A DNA stretch of 64,000 nt from Sordaria brevicollis (Eukaryota > Ascomycota > Sordariomycetes > Sordariales > Sordariaceae), in the NCBI GenBank assembly GCA_033439795.1, contig JAUTDP010000002.1, positions 1,116,001 through 1,180,000 on the forward strand. Direction: 5' to 3'. A program made the position numbers and the translations under genes. The notes below the pieces were generated by a model. It was not told the origin of the DNA. It saw only the letters and a list, made by a program, of their open reading frames with translations, and ran no database searches. Below, one piece after another: positions 33,777 to 45,522 of this stretch (position 1 is its first letter; every line of letters begins with the position of its first letter).

Positions 33777-35132
33777 TCATGTCGTCGTCATAAACACAAT
33801 CAGAACAGCCATATACCTGCAACCAAGCAAGTCAGCACACCATATCCCTCGAAAAAAAGGACAAAAAGAAAGAAACCAACAAGATGAGAAGTAGAGTCCA
33901 AAATACGTACGCAGCACAACTCCCAAAAATCTCATGCTTCTTCGCCCTCGTGCACACGCTTAGCACGACCCCAAACGCAAAAGCGCAAGCAACGATCAAG
34001 CCCATGACTTTGGCCAACGTCTCTCCTGTTACGGCGGGACCGTCGCTGTCACTGTCACTGTCGCTGTCCGTCTCTCCTCCGCTTGCGCCTCCGCTTCCTC
34101 CCTGGGTCCAGGAGTATAGCGGGACTAGAGGCAAGCACAGCAAGCAGAGCATGAGCGTGATTAGGATGACCATCTTGAGAAAGTGCACGCGGGCGATGGA
34201 GAAGATGTTGAGTGGTGAGTTTTTGGGGCCGGTTTGGGCTCGGGTTTCGGCGTTGGTGAAGATGTACTGAATCGTGGAGTTAGCATTGCGGTCATGGAGA
34301 AGAGGTCGAAAGGGGGAAGGGAAGGCAGAAAGCGACCTACCCGCAGTGGTGCACAGTTGTACTTGACCAGCAACCGCATAATCACCTCATCGAGCCAGGC
34401 GTCGTCTCTCCCTGCTTTGAGGGTGATCATGTCTCCTTGGCAGTTGAGGTATCGCTCGTGTCTGACGAGCGGCTCCTTGGCCTTGAAGAAGTTCTCGAGG
34501 CTTTGCAGGTCAAAGCGGGATGGTCGGTCGAAGTTGGCGAGGTTGTTGGATACGGTGAGGAGGTCGCCTATGTTTTGGGGGTTAGTCAGTTCCCTTCTCG
34601 GTCAACTTGGTATAACATCGCAATCCAGGGCAAGAGAAGCCACTGAACCCTCTAAGCATTTAATCAAGGAAAAGATACGTACCATACTTCTTCAACTTCT
34701 CACCAATCTCCTCCATCAACTCCCTCCTCACCCTCAGCCGCGTATCATCCACCTCCCTCGACTTCAAGAACAAAGGTCGGTGCTTGAGATCGTACTGGTC
34801 CATCAGATGCAGCTTCCTTTCGAGTTCTCGTAGCTCATCCTGCATGTGCAGCAGTGTGCGGCTCTGTAGGTAGCGAAACTCCCGGAAGATGTAGCCGTCT
34901 TCGTGGGAAGAGATGAATCGGGCTAGCATGGGGTATCCGGGAGGAGCATCGGCCACTGTGATGGTGTGAGCTTGGGGTCTGAAGGAAAGTTGGGCAATGG
35001 GTGACAGTAGATACCTTGCATGTTGACATAACTCGCTGGATCCTCATCAGGATCGATCTCGTCGAAGCTGGGATATTCGTCCTCGGCCACGGGAGGTTTC
35101 TCCTCGAGGATGGACTTGGTGTCGCTATCCAT
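33777..35132 (-). CDS. DUF6594 membrane protein, three TM segments
   Basis: Five exons: 35132-35015, 34955-34683, 34567-34341, 34266-33911 and 33816-33777, all GT-AG with consistent phases, giving 337 residues. An acidic N-terminus precedes PGYPMLARFISS (from residue 44), FREFRYLQSRTLLHMQDELRELE, typical of fungal DUF6594 proteins. TM segments lie near 238-258 (VILITLMLCLLCLPLVPL), 290-310 (VMGLIVACAFAFGVVLSV) and at the C-terminus (AAYMAVLIVFM). The TM1-TM2 loop holds Gly/Ser and a DSDSDSDSD run. Without splicing at 33910 (GTACGT; GTGCTGACTTG branch; TTGCAG) the frame would run into an artificial hydrophobic tail; the spliced end matches the family. The biochemical function of the family is unknown; membrane location is inferred. 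Confidence 0.85.
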
Positions 35133-38100
35133 TTTGACAGATTGTTAGCGAGTAATCTAACTCCTGACCGTTGAGTGTGCGAGGATTATCTGGTGCCATT
35201 TTTGGATGTTCTCTTATGGCCGGAGAAGACACAGAATTGGGATACGCAAGGTTGGAGTGTGAATGGAACAGGCGGGTGAAGCTTCGCATTCATCTCTCGA
35301 TGGTGTTCCTTCCCTGGATGAAGGTTCTGAGGGTAACATGAAGTGAAGAGTGTAAAGGTTGACGCACTAACCCAACGAAACAGTAACCTACCCATCGTTC
35401 CCTTTGCGCCCTCGAGGTTCCTCATCTTGCGTTTGAGTCTCTCCCCTTTCCAAATCAATAGACCATGCTTTGTTGTTTGCCTCGAGAACCTCTGCCAGCC
35501 CGTTGAAGATAACCGACGACCTAACAGACTGTTGGTCAGGTTCTGAAGGCATCACGGCTCTGGTCACCTGCGCACCTTCCATTCCTACTTTGGACGGAAA
35601 ACTGAGGCCGCCGATGGGACACTCGTCTTGTCAATGCGCACCAACAGACAGACCCCAAAACCAACTGGGCGGCTAGCTAGAGCGAAGGTAATGCCAACTG
35701 ACTAATGACTCTCCTCAGACTCGTTGATGAAGTCAGGAACCATGCAGAACAAAGAAGTCCAAAATATCCGCAACCACATCAACTCGACTCGATGCTACCG
35801 AGAAAAGAAGGACGGTTCGTCTTCATATCTCTCCTCGTCCATAATGTTTGCCAACTGGCAAGACAGCCTCGACGGGCCTTAACAGCAAAGGTGAGGGGCT
35901 GAGTGTAACCATCTTGGCTAGACATGGACGGATTTGGGGACGGGAGGGGTTAACTGCATCGAGTGCTACCTCAAGCACCCCGTTCAGGCGACAAGCCGTC
36001 GCAGTCCACTGGACTGACTGACAGGACTGGTCAGGGCCCTGGGAGATGATCCGGAATCCGCGATCCTCGACGCGGGATTCGACGGGTTTTGACAGGCGAG
36101 GGGCCAAACTTCAGAGGAACCTTGCAGCTTGTTAGCCTGATGATGTGGAAAGAATGCCTTGTGGTTCTTGTGGTTGGAGTTGGTGGTTCGACTGATGAGA
36201 TTGAGGATGATCGCATGGCGTTGGAATTGAGAAGACCAAAAAGCAGAATGAATTCCATTGAACAGGTCGTGAAGAGAAAGATGGCCGTCTCTTGTCAAAT
36301 CTCTTCGCATGCTTCTCAGTTTGACTGTATACAATGAGCATTGAGCGACGAGTTCAACCAGCGACCATCGCAAATCTCGAGAGTGAGTTGGAAAATGGGT
36401 GGCCGCTGGCAAAAGTGGTGGTTAGCTGCAGCTCTGCAGGTACTGAGCCACAATTGTTGGTTGCCAACTGAACCGAACGGAGAAAAGTGATTGGGCGGAG
36501 GGGGTCCAGCCAAGTTGAACTCGAGATGGTCGAGAACATTGCTCAAATTGCAATTCAAAGAAAACAAAAGAGAAGACACTCGAGCTTTGAGCAGAATTAA
36601 TGAAGGCATTGGGTTTTGGGTTTGCGTTGTTGCGTGGAAGAAAAGAAAATTTCTATCGAGAGCGAGGATTGCTCCTTCTATCATGTGTGTCCAATGCTGT
36701 GAAAATATCTAAAATGTCAATCGCACCTGCCACCCCCGTCCCAAAATGCACCTGCCATGCCGCCATTCCCACTGAAGAGATCCTCCACAGCCCCAGGGTA
36801 TCAATGTCTAATGTAGTGTCTAGTGTGTCCTCTAGTAGCCTAACCGTTCCGTAGAATGCTTCCCCCGTCCCGACCGTCTTGATGCAAAAACCCCTCGCCG
36901 CCATGAAGTAGTGTAGTGTAGGGTATCGTGAAGCTAAAAGAACCACCAAATGCAGCAAAACAAAGGAAAGAAAAGTCTCGTCTTAAGACCGTGATGTCGT
37001 CAAACCCAGCCGTCCCCAGAAGAAGTGAAGTGTCGAATGTTGAAGAGTCGAAGAAGAAGAAAAAATTGGGGGAAAAGCCACAGCCCACAGCCCAGTGTCG
37101 ATGTCGATCATGCACCACCAAGACTTGCATGGGCCATGGCCCCCTTGTAAGCGCGCGCCCAGACGTCCCCAATCTGTTTTCTAACTGGCTGCAGACCGGA
37201 CTGCAGACGATGCATCAACGCCGATGGGGTGTATCTCCAGAAAATCAGAGAACGAGCTTGTACCGCTTGGACGCCGAATTGGGAACTGGAAGCACTATCG
37301 ACACGCCCCTCATGGAGGGGTTCATGCACTTTTGGGAGTCCTTGGATTTGGAATTGGAGTTGGGGTTGGGGTTGGAGTCCTCCGGATGACCACGAGATTG
37401 TGTGGATTTGGATTTCTCGTCCTTGGGTTTTGAAGCAGAGGATGGTTTTTGAGGAGATCCATGAGGAGAAAAACGTCTGGCTTCTGCATAAGAAGGACGT
37501 GTTTGGTCTACGTGGGACCTGGGGTCGCCTTTTACGGATTTGGAATTGGGACTGTGTTTAAGAGAGTCTTTTGAGGTTGCTGGTGTTAGATGGGTTCTTC
37601 ACGAAACGGAAGTGATGGGTGTGTAAATTGTAGAGAAGGGGAACTCACTCATGACATCCAGGGCTGATGGGATTGGTGTTTCATTTTTGGAGTCGGTCTG
37701 ATTGGCTTGGTTAGTTGGTGTTCTGCAGAAGACAGACATGGGGGTGTGGGAGCGAATATGCAGAGAAATGCACAGAGTGGAAGTTGGGCAGATTGAGCTA
37801 CAAGAAATTCTTACATTCTTATTATCATACTGCCCAGTCTTCCCCCTAGGATGTACTGGGTTGTGGATTTTCTTGTTGAATGGACTCTGTGAGCAAGTGG
37901 GGGGACATGGTCAGCAACCAATTCGCAGACAGCAGATGGGGGGTGTGCGGCCAGCAAGGGGAAATCTGCGAAGCAAGTGGGCAATGTGACGCTGCCAGGT
38001 ACGTACCATGGCTTGAAAATAGCTGCAAAAACAAACAAACACCAAAAATCGTCTGTAGAATCACGAAAAACGAAGCAGGAAAAACGGCGAGTTTTGGAAG

Positions 38101-39631
38101 CAATGAGAGCGTTGAATTCGTTCGAGTTTGAGCATTCTAAACCATCACAGCGATCCATCTCTCTTATAGTCCTGAACTTTTCTATGGAAAACCCTCTTCT
38201 TTGCACTGAAAAAGCAGCCAAAACACCATGAATGAGAGTTTCTTTGTTCTCTTGCAGCATCATGAGCGTCAAAATGGTCGTCTGGATGGCTCCTGACATG
38301 GAGGTGCGAGGCAGCGCTGGCGGATTTCTTTGTTCTCAAAGTCTGCCATATGTACGTTGGTTTGAGGAACCCATCTAGTGCTACCCTGAGCCAGGGGTCT
38401 TCTGTTCAGCCAGGAGAAGGGTCGCTCACAAGACTGGACCAGGCCAATCAGTTCTCGTCCAAGAACGGGATGTTGGGTCTTTGAACGGGCTGTGATGTTC
38501 AAGAGATGGTCAGGTGTGGAAGGTACGTATATCAAGAGCTTTCTACAGATATTGAGCTTTGCTGATGGGAGAATATCGGAGTGTCTGGAAGAAAAGTGTA
38601 GACCATGGACTGCTGCCTCTGACACTCATCGACCAACAGGCGACTCTTGCTTTCCCGGCTTCAACTTTTTGCCTCCTTGCCTTGTTCTTGGGTCTACGTT
38701 GGTTCGCATCCAAGAGGAAATCGATTGTCCGCCAGAAACCATGGTCCCTTAGGACTTTGATGTTGAGTTGGTGTTGGAAACCTCTTTGGTGTTCCTGATT
38801 GTTGTTCGCGATGCCGCCTGAAAGTGCAGAGGACATGACCGTTGTCAGAACGTTCATGGAGTCCAAAGGTATCATTCCACTCTAGCGATCAACCTGTCAA
38901 AGGATTGACGTGGAGTCCCTTGTGTTTACTTGCTTACCCCTTTTGCTGAACCACATGCATCGGATCTGGATAGGGTTGGTAAGACGAGATGACAGACACC
39001 ATGTGAGACGAAACACAGGCGGGTTAGGGTATCAATTCCATCTCATCCCGTCTCAGCGATGGTTCCAGCTGCCAGGAACAGGGCATCAGACGAAAGCAGG
39101 AACAGCGATCGATGAGTGGACAGGCAGTGGACCCCTCAGTTCGTTATCGGACGAATTCAGCTTCTTATCAGGCACTCCCCCACCACAAAGTCCACTACGT
39201 CATCGATCTCAATCAGTGGTAATTGTTAGTGAGAGAGCACCTTGACGTCCTCACCATCATCGAAGCAAACATCCAATCTTTACTTTTTCCAGAATATCAA
39301 GATACTCAACATCACCTCTTCACATCGTCAACAAACCTCTAATTTGACGTTTAAATAAGAGGCGCCAACAAAGGTTCGGCCCGCATCCTACAAAGCGCAT
39401 TGTTTCTTGCATTGTCCCATCTGCCGGGTCATTGTTCCTGCATCCCTCCGGCAAGCAAACAGCAACACAGCAACGCCATTGAAGTCCACATTCCAACGAA
39501 CAAGCGCCACAAACGGTTGACGTCTGCAAGGGAGAGAGACCACAACGGCCACAACCACCACAACCCCTCGTTGAGGCTCTTTCATCACGACGACAATAGT
39601 CACACCACATATCATCAAAAACACCGACATC
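35133..39631. other. 4.5-kb gene-poor region upstream of phosphoketolase
   Basis: Composition is like the genic blocks, but no open frame has recognisable domains, convincing splice chains or codon preference. Many short frames on both strands overlap. A Lys-rich frame at 36928-37389 has a KKKKK run and Cys residues but no family match. A (GGAATTGGAGTTGGGGTT)-like run lies near 37345-37380. It could hold a long phosphoketolase 5' leader, non-coding RNA or a decayed gene; nothing is supported. Confidence 0.45.
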
Positions 39632-42141
39632 ATGGGCGGCACTCAAATCACCATTCCCAACCCTCCTCCTCTACGATCCCACCTCCCGGACAATGTTCTC
39701 GAACTCGCAGTCCAGCTTGAGCGCAAGAAGTTGCCAGAGGATGTCCGCGAATCCCTACGTGCATTCCAACGTGCAGGATGCTACATTGCCGCTTCAATGA
39801 TCTTCCTGCGCGACAATGTCCTGCTCAAAGACGACCTCCAGGTATCACATATCAAGCCCCGACTTCTCGGTCACTGGGGAACATGCCCCGGCCTGATCCT
39901 GGTCTGGTCGCATCTCAACGTTTTGATCCGCAACCACAACCTCAATATGATCTACGTTATTGGCCCCGGCCACGGTGCCCCGGCTGCCCTCGCCGCATTA
40001 TGGCTCGAGGGTTCTCTGGAACGCTTCTACCCTGGTGAATATGATCGCAACGCCGAGGGTTTGCGCAACCTCATTACTCGTTTCTCTGTCCCTGGAGGCT
40101 TCCCTAGTCACATAAACGCCGAGACCCCCGGTTCGATTCATGAGGGTGGTGAGCTCGGATATGCCCTTGCGGTCTCATTCGGCGCCGTCATGGATAACCC
40201 CGACTTGATTGTCACTTGCGTGGTTGGCGATGGTGAGGCAGAGACTGGTCCGACAGCAACAGCCTGGCATGCTATCAAGTACCTCGACCCCAGGGAGTCA
40301 GGTGCTGTCATTCCCATCCTCCATGTCAACGGCTTCAAGATCAGTGAGCGTACTATCTTTGGAACCATGGACGACAAGGAGATCGCTTGCCTGTTTACTG
40401 GTTACGGGTACCAAGTGCGAATTGTAGAGGATCTCGACAACATTGATGATGACTTGCAGACTGCCCTGGAATGGGCAGTAGCTGAGATCAAAAAGATCCA
40501 GAAGGCTGCGCGAGAGGACAACAAGCCGATCGTCAAGCCGAGATGGCCCATGATTGTCCTCAGAACTCCCAAGGGCTGGACTGGTCCCAAAGAGGTGGAG
40601 GGCAAGATCATTGAAGGATCCTTCCACTCCCACCAAGTCCCTCTGCCCAAGGCCGGCAGTGATGAGAAACAGCTCCAGGCTCTGGACGAATGGCTTTCCA
40701 GCTACAAGATCAGCGAGCTCCTTGATGACGAGGGCAAGCCCACTGATGCCATCACTCGGGTCCTTCCCGAACCGGAGAAGAGACTCGGTCAACTCAAAAC
40801 CACCTACGACCCATACACTCCTTTGAAGACCGTTGATTGGAAGCAGTTCGGGGTTGAAAAGGGTACGGACGAAAGCTGCATGAAGACAGCCGGCAAGTTC
40901 CTCGACAAGCTCTTCCAAGAAAACCCCAAGACACTCCGCCTCTTCTCTCCCGACGAGCTCGAATCAAACAAGCTCAACGCCATCCTCGACCACACCCAGC
41001 GTGACTTCCAATGGGACGAATTCTCCCGCGCCAACGGCGGCCGCGTCATCGAGGTTCTCTCCGAGCACAACTGCCAGGGCTTCATGCAAGGCTACACCCT
41101 CACGGGCCGGACCGCGCTCTTCCCCTCCTACGAGTCCTTCCTAGGTATTGTGCACACCATGATGGTGCAATACTCCAAGTTCGTCAAGATCGCGCGCGAA
41201 GTCCCCTGGCGCGGCGACCTAGCATCCATCAACTACATCGAGACCTCCACTTGGGCTCGGCAGGAACACAACGGCTTCTCGCACCAAAACCCTTCTTTCA
41301 TCGGCGCCGTGCTCAACATCAAGGCCGAGGCCGCCCGCGTCTACCTGCCCCCGGACGCCAACTGCTTCCTCAGCACCGTGCACCACGTCATGAAGAGCAA
41401 AAACAAGACCAACCTTATCATTGGCTCCAAGCAGCCCACCGCCGTTTACCTATCGCCCGATGAAGCAGCAGAGCATTGTCGACAGGGCGCTTCCATCTGG
41501 CACTTTGCCTCCACCCCTTCCTCCTCCCCTAGCGAAAAGTCCGTCTCCGACCCCGACGTTGTCCTCGTCGGTATTGGTGTGGAAGTAACCTTCGAAGTCA
41601 TCAAAGCCGCCGAACTCCTACGCGCCATTGCGCCCCAGCTCAAAATCCGCGTCATCAACGTCACCGACTTGATGATCCTGATCGAGGAATCTAAACACCC
41701 ACATTCCATCTCCAAAGCCAAGTTCATCGAAATGTTTACCGCCGACAAGCCGGTGTTGTTTAACTACCATGGCTACCCCACCGAACTTCAGGGGTTGTTG
41801 TTTGGCAGAGAAAAGGCCGAGAGGATGGATGTGGAGGGGTATCAGGAGGAAGGGTCGACGACGACGCCGTTTGATATGATGTTGAGGAATAAGGTTAGTC
41901 GGTTTGATGTCGCCAAGTGGGCATTGACTAGAGGGGCGGGGGTGAATCAAGAGGTTAAGGAGAGGTTGGAGGAGTTGGTGAAGGAGGTGGATAGGAGGGT
42001 GGAGGAGGTAAGGGAGTTTATTGCTGATGAGGGGAAGGGTAAGTCTCATGAACCTGAGGGAAAGTTGATGGGGGATAAAGTGCTAACAAAGGTGTGACAA
42101 CAGACCCGGATGATATCTACCAGTTGCCCAAGTTCGAGTAG
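39632..42141 (+). CDS. phk: Xylulose-5-phosphate/fructose-6-phosphate phosphoketolase
   Basis: Two exons, 39632-42038 and 42104-42141 (donor GTAAGT, branch TGCTAACAA, acceptor CAACAG), encode 814 residues; the second exon adds only DPDDIYQLPKFE. The start follows an AT/CATC-rich leader with ATCATGGGC context. The enzyme is TPP-dependent and splits X5P (or F6P) with phosphate into acetyl-phosphate plus GAP (or E4P), in the cytosol. Motifs: GHWGTCPG (80-87), GPGHGAPA (111-118), ETPGSIHEGGELGYAL (164-179), TPP/Mg motif GDGEAETGP (199-207), HVNGFKI (231-237), and downstream SEHNCQGFMQGY and WARQEHNGFSHQ. All regions of the family appear present at full length. No linked acetate kinase is visible in the window. 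Confidence 0.96.
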
Positions 42142-44061
42142 AGCTCTGACAGTGACGGTAACTCGCAAGAGTTGCTGAGGACGCTGGACTTGATTTGTGG
42201 GATCTTGGCATTGGGGACGAGGGGTGTGCCGTTGATGCCTTTTATGGGGCCGATGGGGAGAGGTTTTGATAGGTAGAGCGTAGGTATTACTGTGGCTTGG
42301 CTGTGTCGACCTACCAGACGGTCGTGATCCTAGAGTGCGAGTTGAGATAGGGTAGAGGTGGTGGAAGAAAAAACCGAGAGGTCGATTGAGTAATGAATGA
42401 ACGAACATCATTCTTGGGTATAGACGCTATAGAATATGCTTACTTTCTTCGCTTGCGGTCATTCCAGCATGACATCCTATGCACGAACACTACTTTTTCA
42501 TAGGGACAACCACCCTCCGAGGCCCGAAGCTCCCGTCCATCATACCTCTCTCCAGGGGTTCATTGTGACTTCCAGCATTTGGAGTGATTGGGGACCTCTC
42601 AACGCTGTACTTATTTTCTTCCTCTATGGTACATTCTTCAGTCAGCTTTCTTTACTCGCCTCAGTTGCATCCCCTTAGCCGAGTCCTTGGCCCTACTATC
42701 GACTGGTGTTTTTTTATTAACCTCCCTGGAAGCCTGGGCACCAACCGCACTGCGAGTTGAGACTAACCTACCATAGACGCTGTTTCCCTTGGTTTATGTT
42801 CAAGAGTCTGGGAAGTGGAACTTGATGTTTTGAACTCATCAACGGGGGTACAGGACCTCGCGGTGCCAAGTGGCAGCCCCCTACTCCTCCTCCATACCTA
42901 CCCACGTCCATATTCCGGCTGAGTGAACAGTGTTGTTAGATGTCTCATTTTGCACTTCATTGATGAGGGGAGTTTCTAGAAAGGTGCATCTAATTGCAAC
43001 GAGATTTCTACTAGTCGTTGCACGCACGGGGTTGTGGGTTGTGGGATTGAATAGTGACGACGACGGAAATGCAGAACCGGGGGGGGGGGGGGGGTTTGGG
43101 TTGAACTACCCATCCACCCACCTACGTTCATTCAACCATTCAACGAAACGAAAGGGAGACAAAGAAGTTGAGTTACCACCAACCAAGAAACGAACATAAT
43201 AATTACTACTAAAACATATCTATCCTATAAACCTTCCAAAAATCGCACACGTCCGAGGCCAACAGACCAAAAGTCAGAACCCAGTCTTGCCATGGTCTTG
43301 TTGCCTATTGGGGGTATATTTCTTTTCCAAATTCCAAAACCCGAAAAGGGATAATCGACGCCTCCTCCTAGTTGTTTGTTGTATTCATCCCATCCATCCG
43401 TGGGAAGTTGTAAGTTGTGTATATACCGCTCAGCAGCATGTATGTGGATGGGAGGCGCCGTCGAATCCATGAACTCCGTTCCATCCCCTTGTCCGACCGT
43501 CCGACAACCCGTGTATGTACCATGCCTGTGGCTTCCTAGCTTTTCTCCCCTCTTTCCCCATGTCCCCCCTCCCCGATATTATTACAGATGATAGTAAGGA
43601 AAGAATGACCCAGGGGTCAAGTATTAGAACGATGTAGTAAGACAAAAGAAGGAGTGACGGAAGAGAAGTAGAAAAGATCGAAAACGGAAAGCAACCAACA
43701 CCATAAATGCAACCACTCCCACTCCCACCCCTTGACCCAAGTACCGCGATGAAATGGAAACCCAACCGCCGTGGATATTGCCATTGTCGCGTACTCTTCC
43801 TGATAACTTCCTGGTCAACAAAAGAAAAACCTGAAACCAAAACCGATGGGTATATCCGTCCAACAACCCACGCTGAAAACAACCCGAAAACCGAAACCCA
43901 GTCAAACGCCTCAAAGATGCGACCGCTTCCTTTCCCGCTCCCAGATCTTAGGACCGACTTTCCAGCTCCCTAGGGAAATTCTCCAAGGACAGGCTACATC
44001 AAGCCGTTCCTTTCACTCCCTTCATCGTGTGAAAGAACTCTCGACAATCTCCGAAGAGAGG
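42142..44061. other. Intergenic region, no gene recognised
   Basis: Convergent 3' flanks of phosphoketolase and the acetyltransferase gene. It contains a run of 14 G at 43080-43093 and CCATCCACCCACC repeats. Open frames are short and lack domain evidence. Confidence 0.5.
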
Positions 44062-45522
44062 CTAGAGTCCCCTCACAAGATTCACACCCCCCACCCCAAA
44101 CTTCCTCAACTCCTCCGGTCCCGCATCCACCACAATCGTGATCCTCTTCGCCCCAAGCAGAACGCCCGCAAAGAAGATGCCAATAATCAGTAGAAGGGCA
44201 ACCGCCGTGACCGTCGCAATAGCCGTCAACTCGGCCCTCACAATCCTCGACACCCTTCTCCTCCCCGTTGGCGCTGGTGATCCACCCCTCACTACCGACC
44301 CGGATTCTTTGCACTGCGACTGCTGCCATGCTAATTGGGTGGTGTCGACGCGGGGCATATCGCTCGGGCTAATCGTTTCGGTTTTGCGCAGCTTCAGCTG
44401 CTGCGCGCCGGCGGTGTAGCGGAGTTCCGTGAGCATGGATTGGTGAGAGGAAAAGTGGTAGTGGGATTCGTTAGTGGCGGCGCGCATGAGGGCCGGGTTA
44501 ACGCAGAGTTTGGCGAGGCGGTCCATTTCTTCGAGTTGGGACTGGGTTAGTTGCGGTTGTTGTTGACCGCCACCGGCAGCAAATGACGGCTGTGAGCTAA
44601 GAGATTGGAAGGAGCGGCCGCAGGCAAGGGCTTCCCTGAGAGAGTCGACGGTCGAGCCGGCATCTTGCTTTCGCGGCACTTCTGCGAGTGGGCGGAAGCG
44701 GGCGGGAACGCCGATGGCGAGGTTCAGGGGCGGAACGGATTTGGTGACTACGGAACCGGCGCCAATGACGGCTCCGTCGCCGATGGTCACGCCGCCTCTG
44801 TTGGGAAGGTTCGTGTGTTAGTAGGGGAAACCTTGATAAGATCAAAAAGGGGGTGGGTCCGAAACAGGGGAAAGTAAACAAAGGGAGATGAAACATGTCT
44901 CCACAGAAAAAGGGGGAGGCAAAAAAAGAAAAACGCATGGAAGACTTACAGAATGGTGACATTGGCTCCGATCCACACACCATTGCCGATGGTAATGGGC
45001 TTTCCAATGCTGCTCCTTTGCGACTCCCGAGCCTCAGGATGAATGGGATGGCCGACGCTCACGAGTGTACAGTGAGGTCCAATGTTGCAGTTCTCGCCGA
45101 TGGTGACGTCTGCTACCGGCGTGTCCATGATGAAGCAGCCTCGGTTGATGAAAGTTGAACCTCCTACCCGAAGACGCAATCCATAGTCGACGAAAAAGGG
45201 GGGCTTGACAAAGGGAGTAAGAGCTTTGAGAGTTGGATCGCGGAAAGTCATGTCATGTGTGATAGCACCATCCTCTTTCCTATTCCGAGCCGGCCGGATG
45301 ATGCTGTTGAACCCGTTAGTACACTGTGATGACTTCGAATTTCCTCTTATAGACTCACTCAAGAAAGAGGCTCGTTCGAACATCTGGTGTGGCATCTTCG
45401 GGCATGCTGTTGAAGCGTCTACACGCCTGAGCGCACCGATCTCGAGCGGCACGAAAGTCGTCAAGACCAGCAGGGAAGGATACCCCTGCCGCGCCAAGAG
45501 GCTGCTTTTCGATGTTGTCCAT
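44062..45522 (-). CDS. Maltose/galactoside-type O-acetyltransferase with C-terminal TM segment
   Basis: Three exons: 45522-45359, 45303-44950 and 44797-44062, with consistent phases, giving 417 residues. The N-terminus has the maltose acetyltransferase helical domain (RAARDRCAQACRRFN). A left-handed hexapeptide repeat follows (FVDYGLRLRVGG, VTIGENCNIGPHCTLVSV), with the expected catalytic His140 in SVGHPIHPE and ANVTILGGVTIGDGAVIGAGSV. It would transfer acetyl from acetyl-CoA to a sugar or similar acceptor. After the domain (about residue 215) comes a Gln/Ser-rich linker (about 150 residues). A hydrophobic segment (TAIATVTAVALLLIIGIFFAGVLL, about 364-388) and a 25-residue tail follow, unusual for this otherwise soluble family. 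A tail-anchored location is inferred. Confidence 0.88.

Noticed and set aside
33832..33910. Hydrophobic tail LLLILLVSFFLSFFSRDMVC on the DUF6594 protein
   Set aside because: It is intron sequence; a strong donor, branch site and acceptor remove it and the spliced end fits the family better.
36928..37389. 153-codon Lys-rich plus-strand frame
   Set aside because: No domain, low complexity, overlapping frames on the other strand.
43430..43882. 150-codon minus-strand frame
   Set aside because: No domain; lies in the convergent 3' flank and overlaps other random frames.
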